Of a DNA stretch of 64,000 bases, positions 16,731 through 25,655 are shown in pieces. Numbering within the stretch: the first letter of the stretch is position 1; each line of letters begins with the position of its first letter. The position numbers and the translations under genes are program-made. The notes below the pieces were generated by a model, which saw only the letters and a program-made list of their open reading frames with translations, did no database searches and was not told where the DNA came from. This DNA comes from HGW-17 sp938004375 (GTDB taxonomy: Bacteria > Myxococcota_A > Polyangia > HGW-17). The DNA lies in the NCBI GenBank assembly GCA_036802685.1, contig DAIRVS010000001.1, positions 62,001 to 126,000 on the forward strand. The letters are read 5' to 3'.

Positions 16731-18440
16731 ATGAAAACATTCGTCACCCTTCTCTTGAGTCTCTCTTTCGTCGCGAGCATCGCCTGCGAGCGCATGCCCA
16801 AGGAAAAACCGGCTGCCCCGGCCCCCGCCCCCGGCGAGATGGCCGCCCCCGCCCCCACCGGCCCGAAGGCCCTGAAGGTCGAGCTCTACGTCATGAGCCA
16901 GTGCCCCTACGGCGTCGAGGCCGAGAAGGCCATCAAGCCGGTGCTGGACAAGATCGGGCATCTGGTCGACTTCAAACTGGACTACATCGTCAATCCGATG
17001 CCCGATGGCACCTTCAAGAGCCTGCACGGTCAGCCCGAGGTCGACGGCAACATCGCCCAGCTCTGCGCCAACAAGCTCGCCCCCGAGAAGTTCTGGGCCT
17101 TTTTGGAGTGCCAGAACCGCAACATGCGGGACGTGCACAACAACTGGAAGGCCTGCGCCGAGCAGACCGGAATCGACGCGGCCAAGCTCCAGGCCTGCAA
17201 AGAGGGCCAGGAAGGCAAGGACCTGCTGACGGCGTCCTCCGAGCGCGCCAAGGCCGCCAAGGCCGGCGGCTCCCCGACCATCGTGGTCAACGGCAAGCCC
17301 TACACCGGCGGCCGTAGCACCAACGGCTTCATGCGCGGCTTCTGCGAGCAGCTGCCCGAGCCCAAGCCCCAGCCCTGCTCCGAGATCAAGCCGCCCCCGG
17401 TGGTCCAGGTCGTCTTCGTGACCGACAGCCGCTGCAAGGAGTGCGCGAAGTTCGAACGCGGGCTCGAGCAGGTCAAACGCATGGTCTCCGGCGCCGTGGT
17501 GAAGAAGGTCGACTACACGACCGAGGAAGGCAAGAAGATTTATGAAGAGGCCAAGCTCACCCTGCTGCCTGCCCTGCTCGCCGACGAGAACCTGAAGAAG
17601 GACGAGGAAGCCTATCCGCGCCTGGCCCGCTTCGCGACCCCGGCCGGCTCCTGGCTCATGCTCAAGGCCTTCCCCCAGGTCTTCGACCCCAAGGGCGAGA
17701 TCTGCGACAACACCACCGACGACAACGGTGACAACCTCATCGACTGCGCCGACCCGACCTGCCGCTTCAACGCCGCCTGCATGGAGAACTGCGAGAACAA
17801 GGTCGACGACAACAAGAACGGCAAGATCGACTGCGACGAGCCGGACTGCCAGTACGACTTCGCCTGCCGCAAGGAAGTCCCCAACACCCTCGAGCTCTTC
17901 GTCATGAGCCAGTGCCCCTACGGCACCAAGGCCTTCGACGCCATGAAGGAAGTCCTGAAGAACTTCAACAACAAGATCAACTTCAAGGTCTACTACATCG
18001 CGGACAAGGTCGGCACCGGCTTCAACGCCCTGCACGGCCAGCCCGAGGTGGACGAGAACATCCGCCAGCTCTGCGCCATCAAGAACTACGGCAAGGACTA
18101 CAAGTTCATGGACTACATCTGGTGCCGCAACCCGCAGATCCACAGCGCGGACTGGAAGCCCTGCGCGACCAACGGCATCGACCCCGCCGTGATCGAGGCC
18201 TGCTCCACGGGTGACGAGGGCAAGAAGCTGCAGGAAGACAGCCTGCTGGTCCCCAAGATGGGCAAGATCGGCGGCTCACCGACCTGGATCGCCAACGGTA
18301 AAAACAAGTTCTCCGGCATCGACGCCGAGACCATCAAGACCGAGTTCTGCAAGTACAACGACAAGTTGTACCCGACCGAGTGCAAGAACACGCTGACCAA
18401 GAACACGCAGATGCCCGCCGGCGGCGGCTGCGGCAAATAG
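16731..18440 (+). CDS. Lipoprotein with three thioredoxin-fold domains (two GILT/DsbA-like)
   Basis: Periplasmic or surface lipoprotein of 569 residues, Cys-rich throughout. The lipobox Cys is residue 19 (VASIAC). Domain 1 (about 48-205) and domain 2 (about 385-550) are homologous: each starts with VMSQCPYG, has LHGQPEV.NI.QLCA and a W-x-x-C...C stretch, and ends before GGSPT. This resembles GILT/DsbA-like thiol reductases, though the active site has one Cys (CPYG) rather than C-x-x-C. Between them lie a thioredoxin-like domain with RCKEC and two C-D-N-x-x-D-D-x-x-D repeats (about 322-380). The last residues are GGGCGK. AAGGAA is about ten bases before ATG 16731. Probably handles disulphides of exported proteins; partner unknown. 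Confidence 0.75.
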   Translation: MKTFVTLLLSLSFVASIACERMPKEKPAAPAPAPGEMAAPAPTGPKALKVELYVMSQCPYGVEAEKAIKPVLDKIGHLVDFKLDYIVNPMPDGTFKSLHGQPEVDGNIAQLCANKLAPEKFWAFLECQNRNMRDVHNNWKACAEQTGIDAAKLQACKEGQEGKDLLTASSERAKAAKAGGSPTIVVNGKPYTGGRSTNGFMRGFCEQLPEPKPQPCSEIKPPPVVQVVFVTDSRCKECAKFERGLEQVKRMVSGAVVKKVDYTTEEGKKIYEEAKLTLLPALLADENLKKDEEAYPRLARFATPAGSWLMLKAFPQVFDPKGEICDNTTDDNGDNLIDCADPTCRFNAACMENCENKVDDNKNGKIDCDEPDCQYDFACRKEVPNTLELFVMSQCPYGTKAFDAMKEVLKNFNNKINFKVYYIADKVGTGFNALHGQPEVDENIRQLCAIKNYGKDYKFMDYIWCRNPQIHSADWKPCATNGIDPAVIEACSTGDEGKKLQEDSLLVPKMGKIGGSPTWIANGKNKFSGIDAETIKTEFCKYNDKLYPTECKNTLTKNTQMPAGGGCGK

Positions 18441-18539
18441 ACTTTCCCCCCGTCCTTCTCCCCGCCCGCCACTTCGACCCACCCACGGAAACCAAAAGTT
18501 AATCAATAATCAGAGACCGGTCTGTCTCTCTTCCCGGTC

Positions 18540-18677
18540 AAAATCGAAATCCAAATCGAAATCGCTTTCAGAATCATGCGTGATCTTAAGGGTTTGGTGG
18601 CGAGGTCGGCGATGACTTGATACTTGAAACTGCGCCAACTCCGAAAACCATCTGGACCGATTTCGATTTCGATTTTG
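18540..18677. repeat. Small element bounded by inverted repeats
   Basis: The left end (18540-18564) consists of AAATCGAAATC-type units and the right end (18659-18677) is their inverse complement, CGATTTCGATTTCGATTTT; flanking CCCG/CGGG extends the match. About 95 bases lie between. The AT-rich ends and the unrelated interior resemble a miniature mobile element in the 256-base gap between the thiol lipoprotein and nuclease genes. No transposase is nearby. Confidence 0.5.
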
Positions 18678-18696
18678 CGGGTGTCTCTGGAGATTT

Positions 18697-20103
18697 CTAG
18701 ATAATCGCTACGGGGACCGCGTATTCCGCAACCCGGCAGGACCAGCCGTGGGCCTTCTCGAAGGCGGCGGCCAGCCCGGCGGCGGCCTCGGGTTCGCCGT
18801 GGTTGACGAGCACTTGGCGGGGGGGCGCCTCGAACGAGGCCGCCCAGCGCGCGAGCTCGTCGCGGTCGGCGTGGCCGGAGAAGCCCGAGATGCGCTCGAT
18901 CTTCGCTTTCACCGGGACGTACTCGCCGAAGATGCGGACCTCCTCGGGGCCGTCGAGGATCTGGCGCCCGAGGGTGCCCGCGGACTGGTAGCCCACGAAC
19001 AGGATGGTGCTCTCCCGGCGCGGCAGGTTGTTCACCAGGTGGTGTTTGATGCGCCCGCCCGTGCACATCCCGGCGCCGGCGATGATGATGGCCACGCCGC
19101 GGATCTGGTTGATGGCCTTGGACTGCTCGGCCGTCCGGCACAGCGTGAGCCCCGGGAAGTCGTACGGGGACGTCCCGGACTCCAGCAGGGCCAGGGTCTC
19201 CTCGTCGAACAACTCCGGATGCCGGCGGAAGATCTCGGTCACCGTGATGGCCATCGGGCTGTCGACGAAGGTCAATAACGGCGGGATGCGCCGCGCCTTC
19301 ACGAGGCCGGTGAGGTGCCAGAGGATCTCCTGGGTGCGCTCCACGGCGAAGCCGGGGATCACCAGGTTCCCCCCGCGCCGGTGGGTGTCCAGGACCACCC
19401 GCTCGAGCTCGTCGGGGATGCTCTCCACCGTGCCGTGGGAGCGGTTCCCGTAGGTGGACTCGACCACCAGCACGTCGGCCCGCCGGAACTGATGCGGGTC
19501 GTTGATGATCGGGAGGTTCAGGCGGCCGACGTCGCCGGAGAACAGGACCGTGCGGGTCTCCTTGCCCTCGGTCAGCGAGAGCTCGATCATGGCCGAACCG
19601 AAGATATGGCCCGCCTCATGGAACCGCGCGGTGATGCCCGGGGCCACGGCGACCGGGGTCGCGTAGGAGACCGGGGCGAACAGCGGGACGGTGTCCTCCA
19701 CGTGGCGCTTGGCGTAGAGCGGTTCGTACGGGAAGGGGCTGACCTTGCCCTGCTTCTCGTGGCGCCGCTGCTTGCGCCGCATGTCCTCCTCCTGGAGGTA
19801 GGCGCTGTCGAACAGCAGCACCTGGGCGATCTCGAGGGTGGCCGGCGTGCCGAACACCTTCTTGCCGAAGCCCTCGCGCACCAGCCTGGGCAGCCGCCCG
19901 CAGTGGTCCAGGTGCGCGTGGGTGAGCAGCACGGCGTCGAGCTCGCCCGGCTCGACGGGGAAGGGCTCCCAGTTGCGCGCCTGCAGGTCGCGCTCCTGGT
20001 ACAGTCCGCAGTCGATCAGCACGCGATGATTGCCCAGCCGCACCAGCGTGCAGGACCCCGTCACGTTGCCGGCAGCCCCCAGAAAGGTCAGTTCCGCGTC
20101 CAT
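18697..20103 (-). CDS. Metallo-beta-lactamase/beta-CASP RNA-processing nuclease
   Basis: Cytoplasmic nuclease of 468 residues, of the RMMBL family that processes RNA. The metal site THAHLDHCGR (H-x-H-x-D-H) lies near residue 61; further ligands are in HEAGHIFGSAM and FSGDVGR. The beta-CASP motifs follow: VESTYGNRSH, PGFAVERTQEI and the C-terminal SGFSGHADRDEL and LVNHGEPEA. This matches the YsfK/CPSF-like bacterial group without KH domains. The gene's end lies 20 bases past the inverted-repeat element. It is separated from the photolyase by about 108 bases on the same strand. Confidence 0.9.
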   Translation of the reverse strand: MDAELTFLGAAGNVTGSCTLVRLGNHRVLIDCGLYQERDLQARNWEPFPVEPGELDAVLLTHAHLDHCGRLPRLVREGFGKKVFGTPATLEIAQVLLFDSAYLQEEDMRRKQRRHEKQGKVSPFPYEPLYAKRHVEDTVPLFAPVSYATPVAVAPGITARFHEAGHIFGSAMIELSLTEGKETRTVLFSGDVGRLNLPIINDPHQFRRADVLVVESTYGNRSHGTVESIPDELERVVLDTHRRGGNLVIPGFAVERTQEILWHLTGLVKARRIPPLLTFVDSPMAITVTEIFRRHPELFDEETLALLESGTSPYDFPGLTLCRTAEQSKAINQIRGVAIIIAGAGMCTGGRIKHHLVNNLPRRESTILFVGYQSAGTLGRQILDGPEEVRIFGEYVPVKAKIERISGFSGHADRDELARWAASFEAPPRQVLVNHGEPEAAAGLAAAFEKAHGWSCRVAEYAVPVAII

Positions 20104-20211
20104 GTCATCCTCCCGGTCGGTGTGAGCCGAACGTCCGCACGTCGGCGCGAACAGCCTAACACAGGAAATGCGAAACCGGCGACCAAAAGAATCGCCCGGC
20201 GACCGCCTTGG

Positions 20212-21582
20212 TCACGAAGCCTGGTCGAGGGCGGCGACCCTGCGGACGTAGGCGGCCACGTCCAGTTTGCGGGCCAGACCCCCCGGGGTCATCGCACGCA
20301 CCGCGCCGAAGACCGGGCGCCGGGTGAAGGGCCGGTCGTGGAGGCCGAAGACCCAGGCCACGCCAGTCGTGCCATTGGGATCCCGTCCGTCGAGGAGATA
20401 CCGGTTGTTCCAGCGCAGCAGGGTGTCGAACGCGCGGCGCCAGTCCCGGCTCCAGTACAGGACCTGCTTGCCCCAGTACATCCGCAGGTAGTTGTGCAAA
20501 AAACCCCGCACCTTCAGTTCGGTCATGGCCGCGTTCCAGGCCGGATCCGGGGTCGCGCAGGCCTCCATCCGGGCCTCGGTGACCTCCTGGGGGCCGGACA
20601 CGGCGTGCTCGTCCAGGGTCCGCTGCGCCCAGGCCGGCACCATGGCGGGCGTGCCGTAGCCGGGCAGGAAGCGGGCCGCGTTGACAGCCAGCTCGCGGCG
20701 CACGATCAGTTGCTCGAGAAAGGCCTCGGTCCCCGGTCCACCGCCGCGCTCCAGGGCGGCCAGCGCCACCTCGGACGGCCCCAGATGGCCGAAGTGCAGG
20801 TAGGCGCCCAGCCGGGAGGAGACGTCCAGATCCGCCCGGTGGTGACGCTCGGCGTAGTCGGCGAGGTCGTGATCGAGGAAGCGGGCGAGACACCGACGTC
20901 CCTCGGTCTGGCCGCCCCGGAAGAAGCGGGACACGTCGGGCAGGACGGCCAACTTCAAGCCGCGGTCCAGAAAATCGGCGGCGGTGAAGTCCACGCCCGC
21001 AAGCAGCGGTTCGACGGTGGGACCCTCCAGGGTGGGCTCCGGTCCGGGCAACAGGAAGCCGGGCAGCAGGCGGTGCACGGCGGGCCGCAGCGTGCGGGCG
21101 GCCACGTGGGCGTGATCGGCGAGGCGGGCCGGCGGGATCACGGTGTCCCCCTCCACGGCGAGGGCCAGGCACGGCGCCGCCGCCCCCACGACCTCCCGCA
21201 GGGCGCGCCCGAAGGGCTCCGGGTGTTCGTCGCAGACCAGCGCGCCGGCCTCCGCGGCCGCGGCCGGCACCTCGTCGGCGAAGCGCCCCACCCGCACCAC
21301 CAGCGGGATTCCGCGCTCCCGCAGGGCGGCGCGCGCGTCGGCGAGCCCCTCGAGCAGGAACGTGAAGTGGCGCGAGTTGGCCTCGGGGTAGGACCCGTCG
21401 AGCACGCACAGCACCCACAGCCCGCATCGTCGATCGTTAGCGAGGGTGATCGCCAGGTTCAGCGCCGGATTGCCCCAGCCGCGCTGCGAGCGCTGCATCC
21501 AGTACACCACCGGCCGACCGTCCCGGAAGGGTCGTCGGTTCAGCGCGCGGACACGGGAATCGTCGAGCTCGGGAAGGCTCAA
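20212..21582 (-). CDS. phr: Class II deoxyribodipyrimidine photolyase
   Basis: FAD-dependent DNA repair enzyme of 456 residues that reverses cyclobutane pyrimidine dimers in light. Class II signatures are clear: RPVVYWMQRSQRGWGNPAL near the N-terminus, RRELAVNAARFLPGYGT, HNYLRMYWGKQVLYW and NRYLLDGRDPNGTTGVAW. Start TTG 21582 overlaps the preceding lipoprotein stop in a TTGA junction, suggesting translational coupling; no in-frame ATG lies close by except inside the lipoprotein's reading frame (21669). It follows two lipoproteins and dapA. The internal Trp chain and FAD-site residues cannot be verified without alignment. Confidence 0.9.
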   Translation of the reverse strand: MSLPELDDSRVRALNRRPFRDGRPVVYWMQRSQRGWGNPALNLAITLANDRRCGLWVLCVLDGSYPEANSRHFTFLLEGLADARAALRERGIPLVVRVGRFADEVPAAAAEAGALVCDEHPEPFGRALREVVGAAAPCLALAVEGDTVIPPARLADHAHVAARTLRPAVHRLLPGFLLPGPEPTLEGPTVEPLLAGVDFTAADFLDRGLKLAVLPDVSRFFRGGQTEGRRCLARFLDHDLADYAERHHRADLDVSSRLGAYLHFGHLGPSEVALAALERGGGPGTEAFLEQLIVRRELAVNAARFLPGYGTPAMVPAWAQRTLDEHAVSGPQEVTEARMEACATPDPAWNAAMTELKVRGFLHNYLRMYWGKQVLYWSRDWRRAFDTLLRWNNRYLLDGRDPNGTTGVAWVFGLHDRPFTRRPVFGAVRAMTPGGLARKLDVAAYVRRVAALDQAS

Positions 21583-23090
21583 TTCCCCACCATGTTGGCT
21601 TCCTGGAAGGAGCGCAGGCGCAGCGACCGGCCGTCGGTGTCGGTGTCGGCGTGGGAGGTGTCCTCCCACCCGAACCAGTGGAGCTCGCCCCGGGACAGGC
21701 AGGCGGGGCGCGTCTGGTGACCCATGGTGGTGAAGGGGATGGCCAGCTCGCCGGTGACGGGCGTGCCGTCAGCCAGGAAACGGCGCCCCACGATGCCGGC
21801 GCCGTAGCCGTCCTGCGAGCTCCAGTCCTCCCAGATCACCAGAAAGCCGTCCGAGACCGGGCACAGGGCTGGCTCGAGCTGGCTGGTCGAGGTGGTGACG
21901 TTGGCGAGGAAGTCCCCGCCCACGGGCGCGAATCCGCCGTCGAACCGACGGCAATGGACGCCCCACTCCCAGAGATCCACGGCCGCCCCGTTGTCGATCC
22001 AGCAGGCGACGAAGCCGGACGGGGTCGGCAGCAGCGCGGGGGTCGCCTGCCGTCCGGCGGTCAACTCGTTGACGCCGAGGGTGGTCTCCACCGTCCCGTC
22101 GGCCGCCAGCAACGCGGCCGCGACGCCCCCCGAGGCGGCGTCGAAGGTCCCCGAGGCGTCCTCGTAGGCCACCAGCCAGCGGTTGCCGGACACGGGGACG
22201 ACCCGCGGCCGGAGCTGGAGACCGGTGGTGGGGATCGGCAGGGTGAACTCGCCGGCGTCCCCCGAGACGCCGTTGACCTGCGGCGCGCCGTCGGCGTCGA
22301 AGAAGCGGCCCCGCAGATCGGCGCCGCCCTCTCCGGCGGTGTCCACCCAGACGACCAGGAAGATGCCCAGCGGGTTGGCGCCGGCGGCCACGTGCAGGTC
22401 GGCTGCGGCGTAGGTGGTGTCCACCTGGAACTCGGGCACGAGCCCGGCGCCGTCGAAGCCGAGGATCCGGGCCCGCACGCCGGCTTCGAAGCCGGTGCCG
22501 CCCTTCTCGTTGATCCAGGCCACCAGGAGCCGATCCCCCTGGACCGCGCCCACGGCCGAGTGCTGGTTGCCGCCGCCCACGACGTGGTTGACGGTGAGCT
22601 CGCCGGTCTTGCTCCCGTCGGCCTGGAAGGTGCCCATGCGGATGCCCGCGCCGCCGCCGTCGGCCCCGCTCCAGTCGGTGAAGAGCAGGACGAAGCCGCC
22701 GTCGGGGGCCGGGGATCCCACGAGCACGGGATCCTCCTGGTCGCGGACGTGGACGGCGTTGGCCACGAAGTCCACGCCGTCGGCCAGGGTGCACGAGGCG
22801 TTGCAGCCGTCCCCGGAGCGGGTGTTGCCGTCGTCGCAGACCTCGCCCGCCTCGAGCCGCCCGTTGCCGCACTCGGGGGGGATCACGACGTCCGCGTCGG
22901 GCCCGGCGTCACCCGCGTCGCCGTCGTCGGGCACGTCGGCCCCGTCGTCGGGCACGTCGGGGAGGGCGTCCACCGCCGCATCCCAGTCATAGAAGCCGGT
23001 CTCCCCGGAGCAACCCGTGAGGACGGACGGCCAGCCCGCCAGGAAGGCGGGCAGGTACCAAACAGTCAAAATTATGCGCGACAATCTCAT
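21579..23090 (-). CDS. Lipoprotein with DUF4215 Cys-rich repeat
   Basis: Surface lipoprotein of 503 residues. The signal peptide ends in LTGC near residue 27, then an Asp-rich linker (DVPDDGADVPDDGDAGDAG) and one Cys-rich repeat, CGNGRLEAGEVCDDGN, of the type common in myxobacterial surface proteins. The rest is a repeated beta-rich domain with blades such as GFVACWIDNGA and GFLVIWEDW, a propeller without catalytic residues. It starts one base after the previous lipoprotein's stop and overlaps the photolyase start, so translation is coupled. Ligand unknown. Confidence 0.75.
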   Translation of the reverse strand: MRLSRIILTVWYLPAFLAGWPSVLTGCSGETGFYDWDAAVDALPDVPDDGADVPDDGDAGDAGPDADVVIPPECGNGRLEAGEVCDDGNTRSGDGCNASCTLADGVDFVANAVHVRDQEDPVLVGSPAPDGGFVLLFTDWSGADGGGAGIRMGTFQADGSKTGELTVNHVVGGGNQHSAVGAVQGDRLLVAWINEKGGTGFEAGVRARILGFDGAGLVPEFQVDTTYAAADLHVAAGANPLGIFLVVWVDTAGEGGADLRGRFFDADGAPQVNGVSGDAGEFTLPIPTTGLQLRPRVVPVSGNRWLVAYEDASGTFDAASGGVAAALLAADGTVETTLGVNELTAGRQATPALLPTPSGFVACWIDNGAAVDLWEWGVHCRRFDGGFAPVGGDFLANVTTSTSQLEPALCPVSDGFLVIWEDWSSQDGYGAGIVGRRFLADGTPVTGELAIPFTTMGHQTRPACLSRGELHWFGWEDTSHADTDTDGRSLRLRSFQEANMVGN

Positions 23091-23091
23091 G

Positions 23092-25650
23092 TCACTTACC
23101 GATGACCTCGCAGAAGACGCCCGGGACAGCGGCCGTGTTGTTCAGTTCGTTGCACTCCCCCAGACCGGAGACGCCGGCGGGGTCCGCGTCCGCCTGCACG
23201 CTCACGGTGGCCGCGGTGGCCTCCGTGCGGGGCGGGGCGGTCCACTCGCAGGACACCGTCACGCACTGCCCGGTCACCAGCGGCGCCTGCAGCGTCGCCT
23301 CGCACAGGGGGGTCCCCGCCTGGGCGTCGAAGAAGCCCACCGGGATCCCCGTGGGGACCGGCTGGGTGCCGCGGTTGCACACGGAGGCCTCCAGGAGGGC
23401 GAAGGTGGTGACGAGACAGGAGAAGGCCGCATCCCGCACCGTCAGGTCCGGGCTCGTGCCCACGGCGACGGAGCCCTGCACGTTCTGCCGGTAGTTGTTG
23501 AGGGTGGGGTCCATCCAGTTCTGCACCCACAGGGACGTGCGGGGGACCTCGCCCGCCTCGGAGACGTTGCTCACGCTGTAGGTGTGCTGGTTCCAGATCG
23601 TGCGCGAGGGCACCCAGCGGTCCAGGGTGTCGCGATAGACACGGATCCCCGGGTAGGCCCCCAGCCAGTCGGAGCGGCAAACGTTCCCCGCGCCAGGGGT
23701 GCCGCCCACGGGGACGTCGCACACGTAGCCCGAACCGGCCCCGCCGCACTGGGTGTCGTCGGAGCAGCGGCAGAAGCCGGTGTCGCACACCCCCGAGGCG
23801 CAGTCCAGGTGGGTCTCGCAGCGCAGGCCTTTGAAGATGGGGTCCATGCGCGTGCCGTTGTGGGAGAGCGGATAGGCGACGCCGCCGGCGGTCGTGGGTG
23901 TGATGGTGCAGTTCAGGTTCGAGGGCACCACCAGCTCGGCGTTGTAGTCGCCGTCCACGTCGGCCACGATGGGGTTCTCGTTCCAGGTGCAGGAGGAGTG
24001 CCACTGGGAGAAGAGCACCTCGCCGGTGCGGCCGTCGTAGACCCGGGTGAAGACCTCGTCGGCGTACACGACCTCGACGCGGCCGTCCCCCTCGAAGTCG
24101 AACAGGGAGGAGCCTGTGCGGTTGGAGGAGTGATCCTGGCTGACCTGGTGCCAGAGGATGCCGTCGGTGCGCAGCGAGACGCAGGTCGCGACCTCGGGGA
24201 TGCCCAGACAGTCGGGGTCGAACACCGAGATGGAGTCCGAGGAGGCGGCCGAGAACTCGACGCGGCCGTCGCCGTCGAAGTCCCCCGCGGTGGGGGGACC
24301 GCCGCCGGAGCCGGCGGGGAAGTTGTATGGACCGTAGAGGGTGCGGCCGAACACGTTGATGACCCGTGTCTGGCCGGAGCCGATCACGACGATCTCGGCG
24401 ATGCCGTCCCGGATGCGACGGTCGTCCCCGGCGGGGTCCTGCGGGAAGGTCCCGAAGTCGCCGTAGGCCACGAACACCCCGGCCGGACCCGTGTTCCAGA
24501 CCAGGTCCCAGGCGGAGGTGGCGGGGTTGAACGAGTACAGGACCGAGCCGCCGGCGAGCTCAGGGCGGCCGTCCCGGTCGAGGTCGGCCACCGCGGGATA
24601 GGCGAAGTAGCCCGGCATGCCCAGGGCGGCGGCCACCTGGAGCCCGGTGTGGTCATACACCAGCCCGAAGGACAGGATCTCGGGCAGGCCGTCGTCGTTC
24701 AGATCGTGGACCGCCACCCCCGACCAGCCGGTGGACTGCGCGCCGTAGGTCAGGTTGGTGCCGCCCGCGTTGTGGCCGTGCCACAACTGGCTCCAGGCCC
24801 CGGCCAGGGCGTCGTAGCGGAAGGCCTCGACCCCGCCCAGGCCGTTGTGGGCCACGAGCTCGGGGCGACCGTCGCCGTCGAGATCCGCGATGGCGGGCGT
24901 GTTGCAGCCGTTGAGCTGGGTGCCGACGGTGAACAGTTGCGTGCAATCGCGACCGTCCAGGACGCGGATGACCCCGTAGGCACCGTTGTAGTAGCCCGAA
25001 CTGCCGTCGTTCCCCGAGTAGCTCAGGAACACGATCGAAGGCTGCACCACGGCCGGGTTGTCGTCGAAGTCGAAGTCGGCCACCAGCGGCGTGGAGAGCA
25101 CGTTCACATGGCCCGGATACGGATCGCCGGCGGGCGGCCCGCTCCAGGAGCAGTGCAGGAAGGGGGAGAAGATGCCCGAGCGCGGGTAGTCGCCGCAGGC
25201 CGGGTTGAAGAGGCCCCGCGGGCCGGTGCCGTAAGGAACGCAGAGGTTGTTCCAGCAGTAGGTGTCCCCCGCGCACTGGCCGTCGTTCTCGCAGGGCACG
25301 CCCGCCACGCATTGCCCGTCGATGCAGCGCTCCGAGGGCTCGCAGCAGTCGTCGCCGCAGGGGGTGTCGGGGGCCTCGCAGACACCGGCGTCCCCGTCGG
25401 ACACGTCAGACACGTCCGACACGTCGGACACGTCGGACACGTCAGACACGTCAGACACGTCATCGCCGCCGTCCACCGCCGCGTCGTGCAGGGGCACACA
25501 CACGCCCTCGCGGCAGTCGAGGCCGGTCCCGCACGGGTGCACCGGGTCGCACGGCTCCCCGGATCCGCGGCCGGGCCACCCGTCGCCCACGGTGCAACCA
25601 ACCAGCATGGCCAGCGCCAGCCACAACCCAGGCAGCATCACGACGCGCAT
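23092..25650 (-). CDS. Large FG-GAP/VCBS lipoprotein with Cys-rich N-terminus
   Basis: Surface lipoprotein of 852 residues. The lipobox is LVGC at about residue 19. An N-terminal Cys-rich part (PCGTGLDCREGVCV, CGDDCCEPSERCIDGQC, CAGDTYCWNNLC) is split by seven S/D-V-S-D units made by a nine-base DNA repeat. The body is an FG-GAP propeller (VADFDFDDNPAVV, IADLDGDGRPELVAHNG, VADVDGDYNAELVV) and the C-terminus has an Ig/CARDB-like fold. ATG 25650 follows the dapA stop by five bases with GAGGTGAGG upstream; GTG 25659 overlaps dapA. It heads a coupled run with another lipoprotein and a photolyase. Confidence 0.75.
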   Translation of the reverse strand: MRVVMLPGLWLALAMLVGCTVGDGWPGRGSGEPCDPVHPCGTGLDCREGVCVPLHDAAVDGGDDVSDVSDVSDVSDVSDVSDVSDGDAGVCEAPDTPCGDDCCEPSERCIDGQCVAGVPCENDGQCAGDTYCWNNLCVPYGTGPRGLFNPACGDYPRSGIFSPFLHCSWSGPPAGDPYPGHVNVLSTPLVADFDFDDNPAVVQPSIVFLSYSGNDGSSGYYNGAYGVIRVLDGRDCTQLFTVGTQLNGCNTPAIADLDGDGRPELVAHNGLGGVEAFRYDALAGAWSQLWHGHNAGGTNLTYGAQSTGWSGVAVHDLNDDGLPEILSFGLVYDHTGLQVAAALGMPGYFAYPAVADLDRDGRPELAGGSVLYSFNPATSAWDLVWNTGPAGVFVAYGDFGTFPQDPAGDDRRIRDGIAEIVVIGSGQTRVINVFGRTLYGPYNFPAGSGGGPPTAGDFDGDGRVEFSAASSDSISVFDPDCLGIPEVATCVSLRTDGILWHQVSQDHSSNRTGSSLFDFEGDGRVEVVYADEVFTRVYDGRTGEVLFSQWHSSCTWNENPIVADVDGDYNAELVVPSNLNCTITPTTAGGVAYPLSHNGTRMDPIFKGLRCETHLDCASGVCDTGFCRCSDDTQCGGAGSGYVCDVPVGGTPGAGNVCRSDWLGAYPGIRVYRDTLDRWVPSRTIWNQHTYSVSNVSEAGEVPRTSLWVQNWMDPTLNNYRQNVQGSVAVGTSPDLTVRDAAFSCLVTTFALLEASVCNRGTQPVPTGIPVGFFDAQAGTPLCEATLQAPLVTGQCVTVSCEWTAPPRTEATAATVSVQADADPAGVSGLGECNELNNTAAVPGVFCEVIGK
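25396..25458 (-). repeat. Nine-base tandem repeat in lipoprotein gene
   Basis: Seven units of GTCnGACAC, encoding S-D-V triplets in the linker of the large FG-GAP lipoprotein. Third-position differences between units show that they are not recent perfect copies. Confidence 0.85.
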
Positions 25651-25655
25651 GGTCC

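Noticed and set aside
18503..18690. Extension of the nuclease-side minus-strand ORF with IEIEIG-like peptide into the gap
   Set aside because: The peptide comes from the AT-rich inverted repeat and lacks a start or ribosome site; better explained as the repeat element.
25396..25458. Possible CRISPR-like array of short repeats
   Set aside because: Units are only nine bases, contiguous with no spacers, and in frame within a lipoprotein linker.
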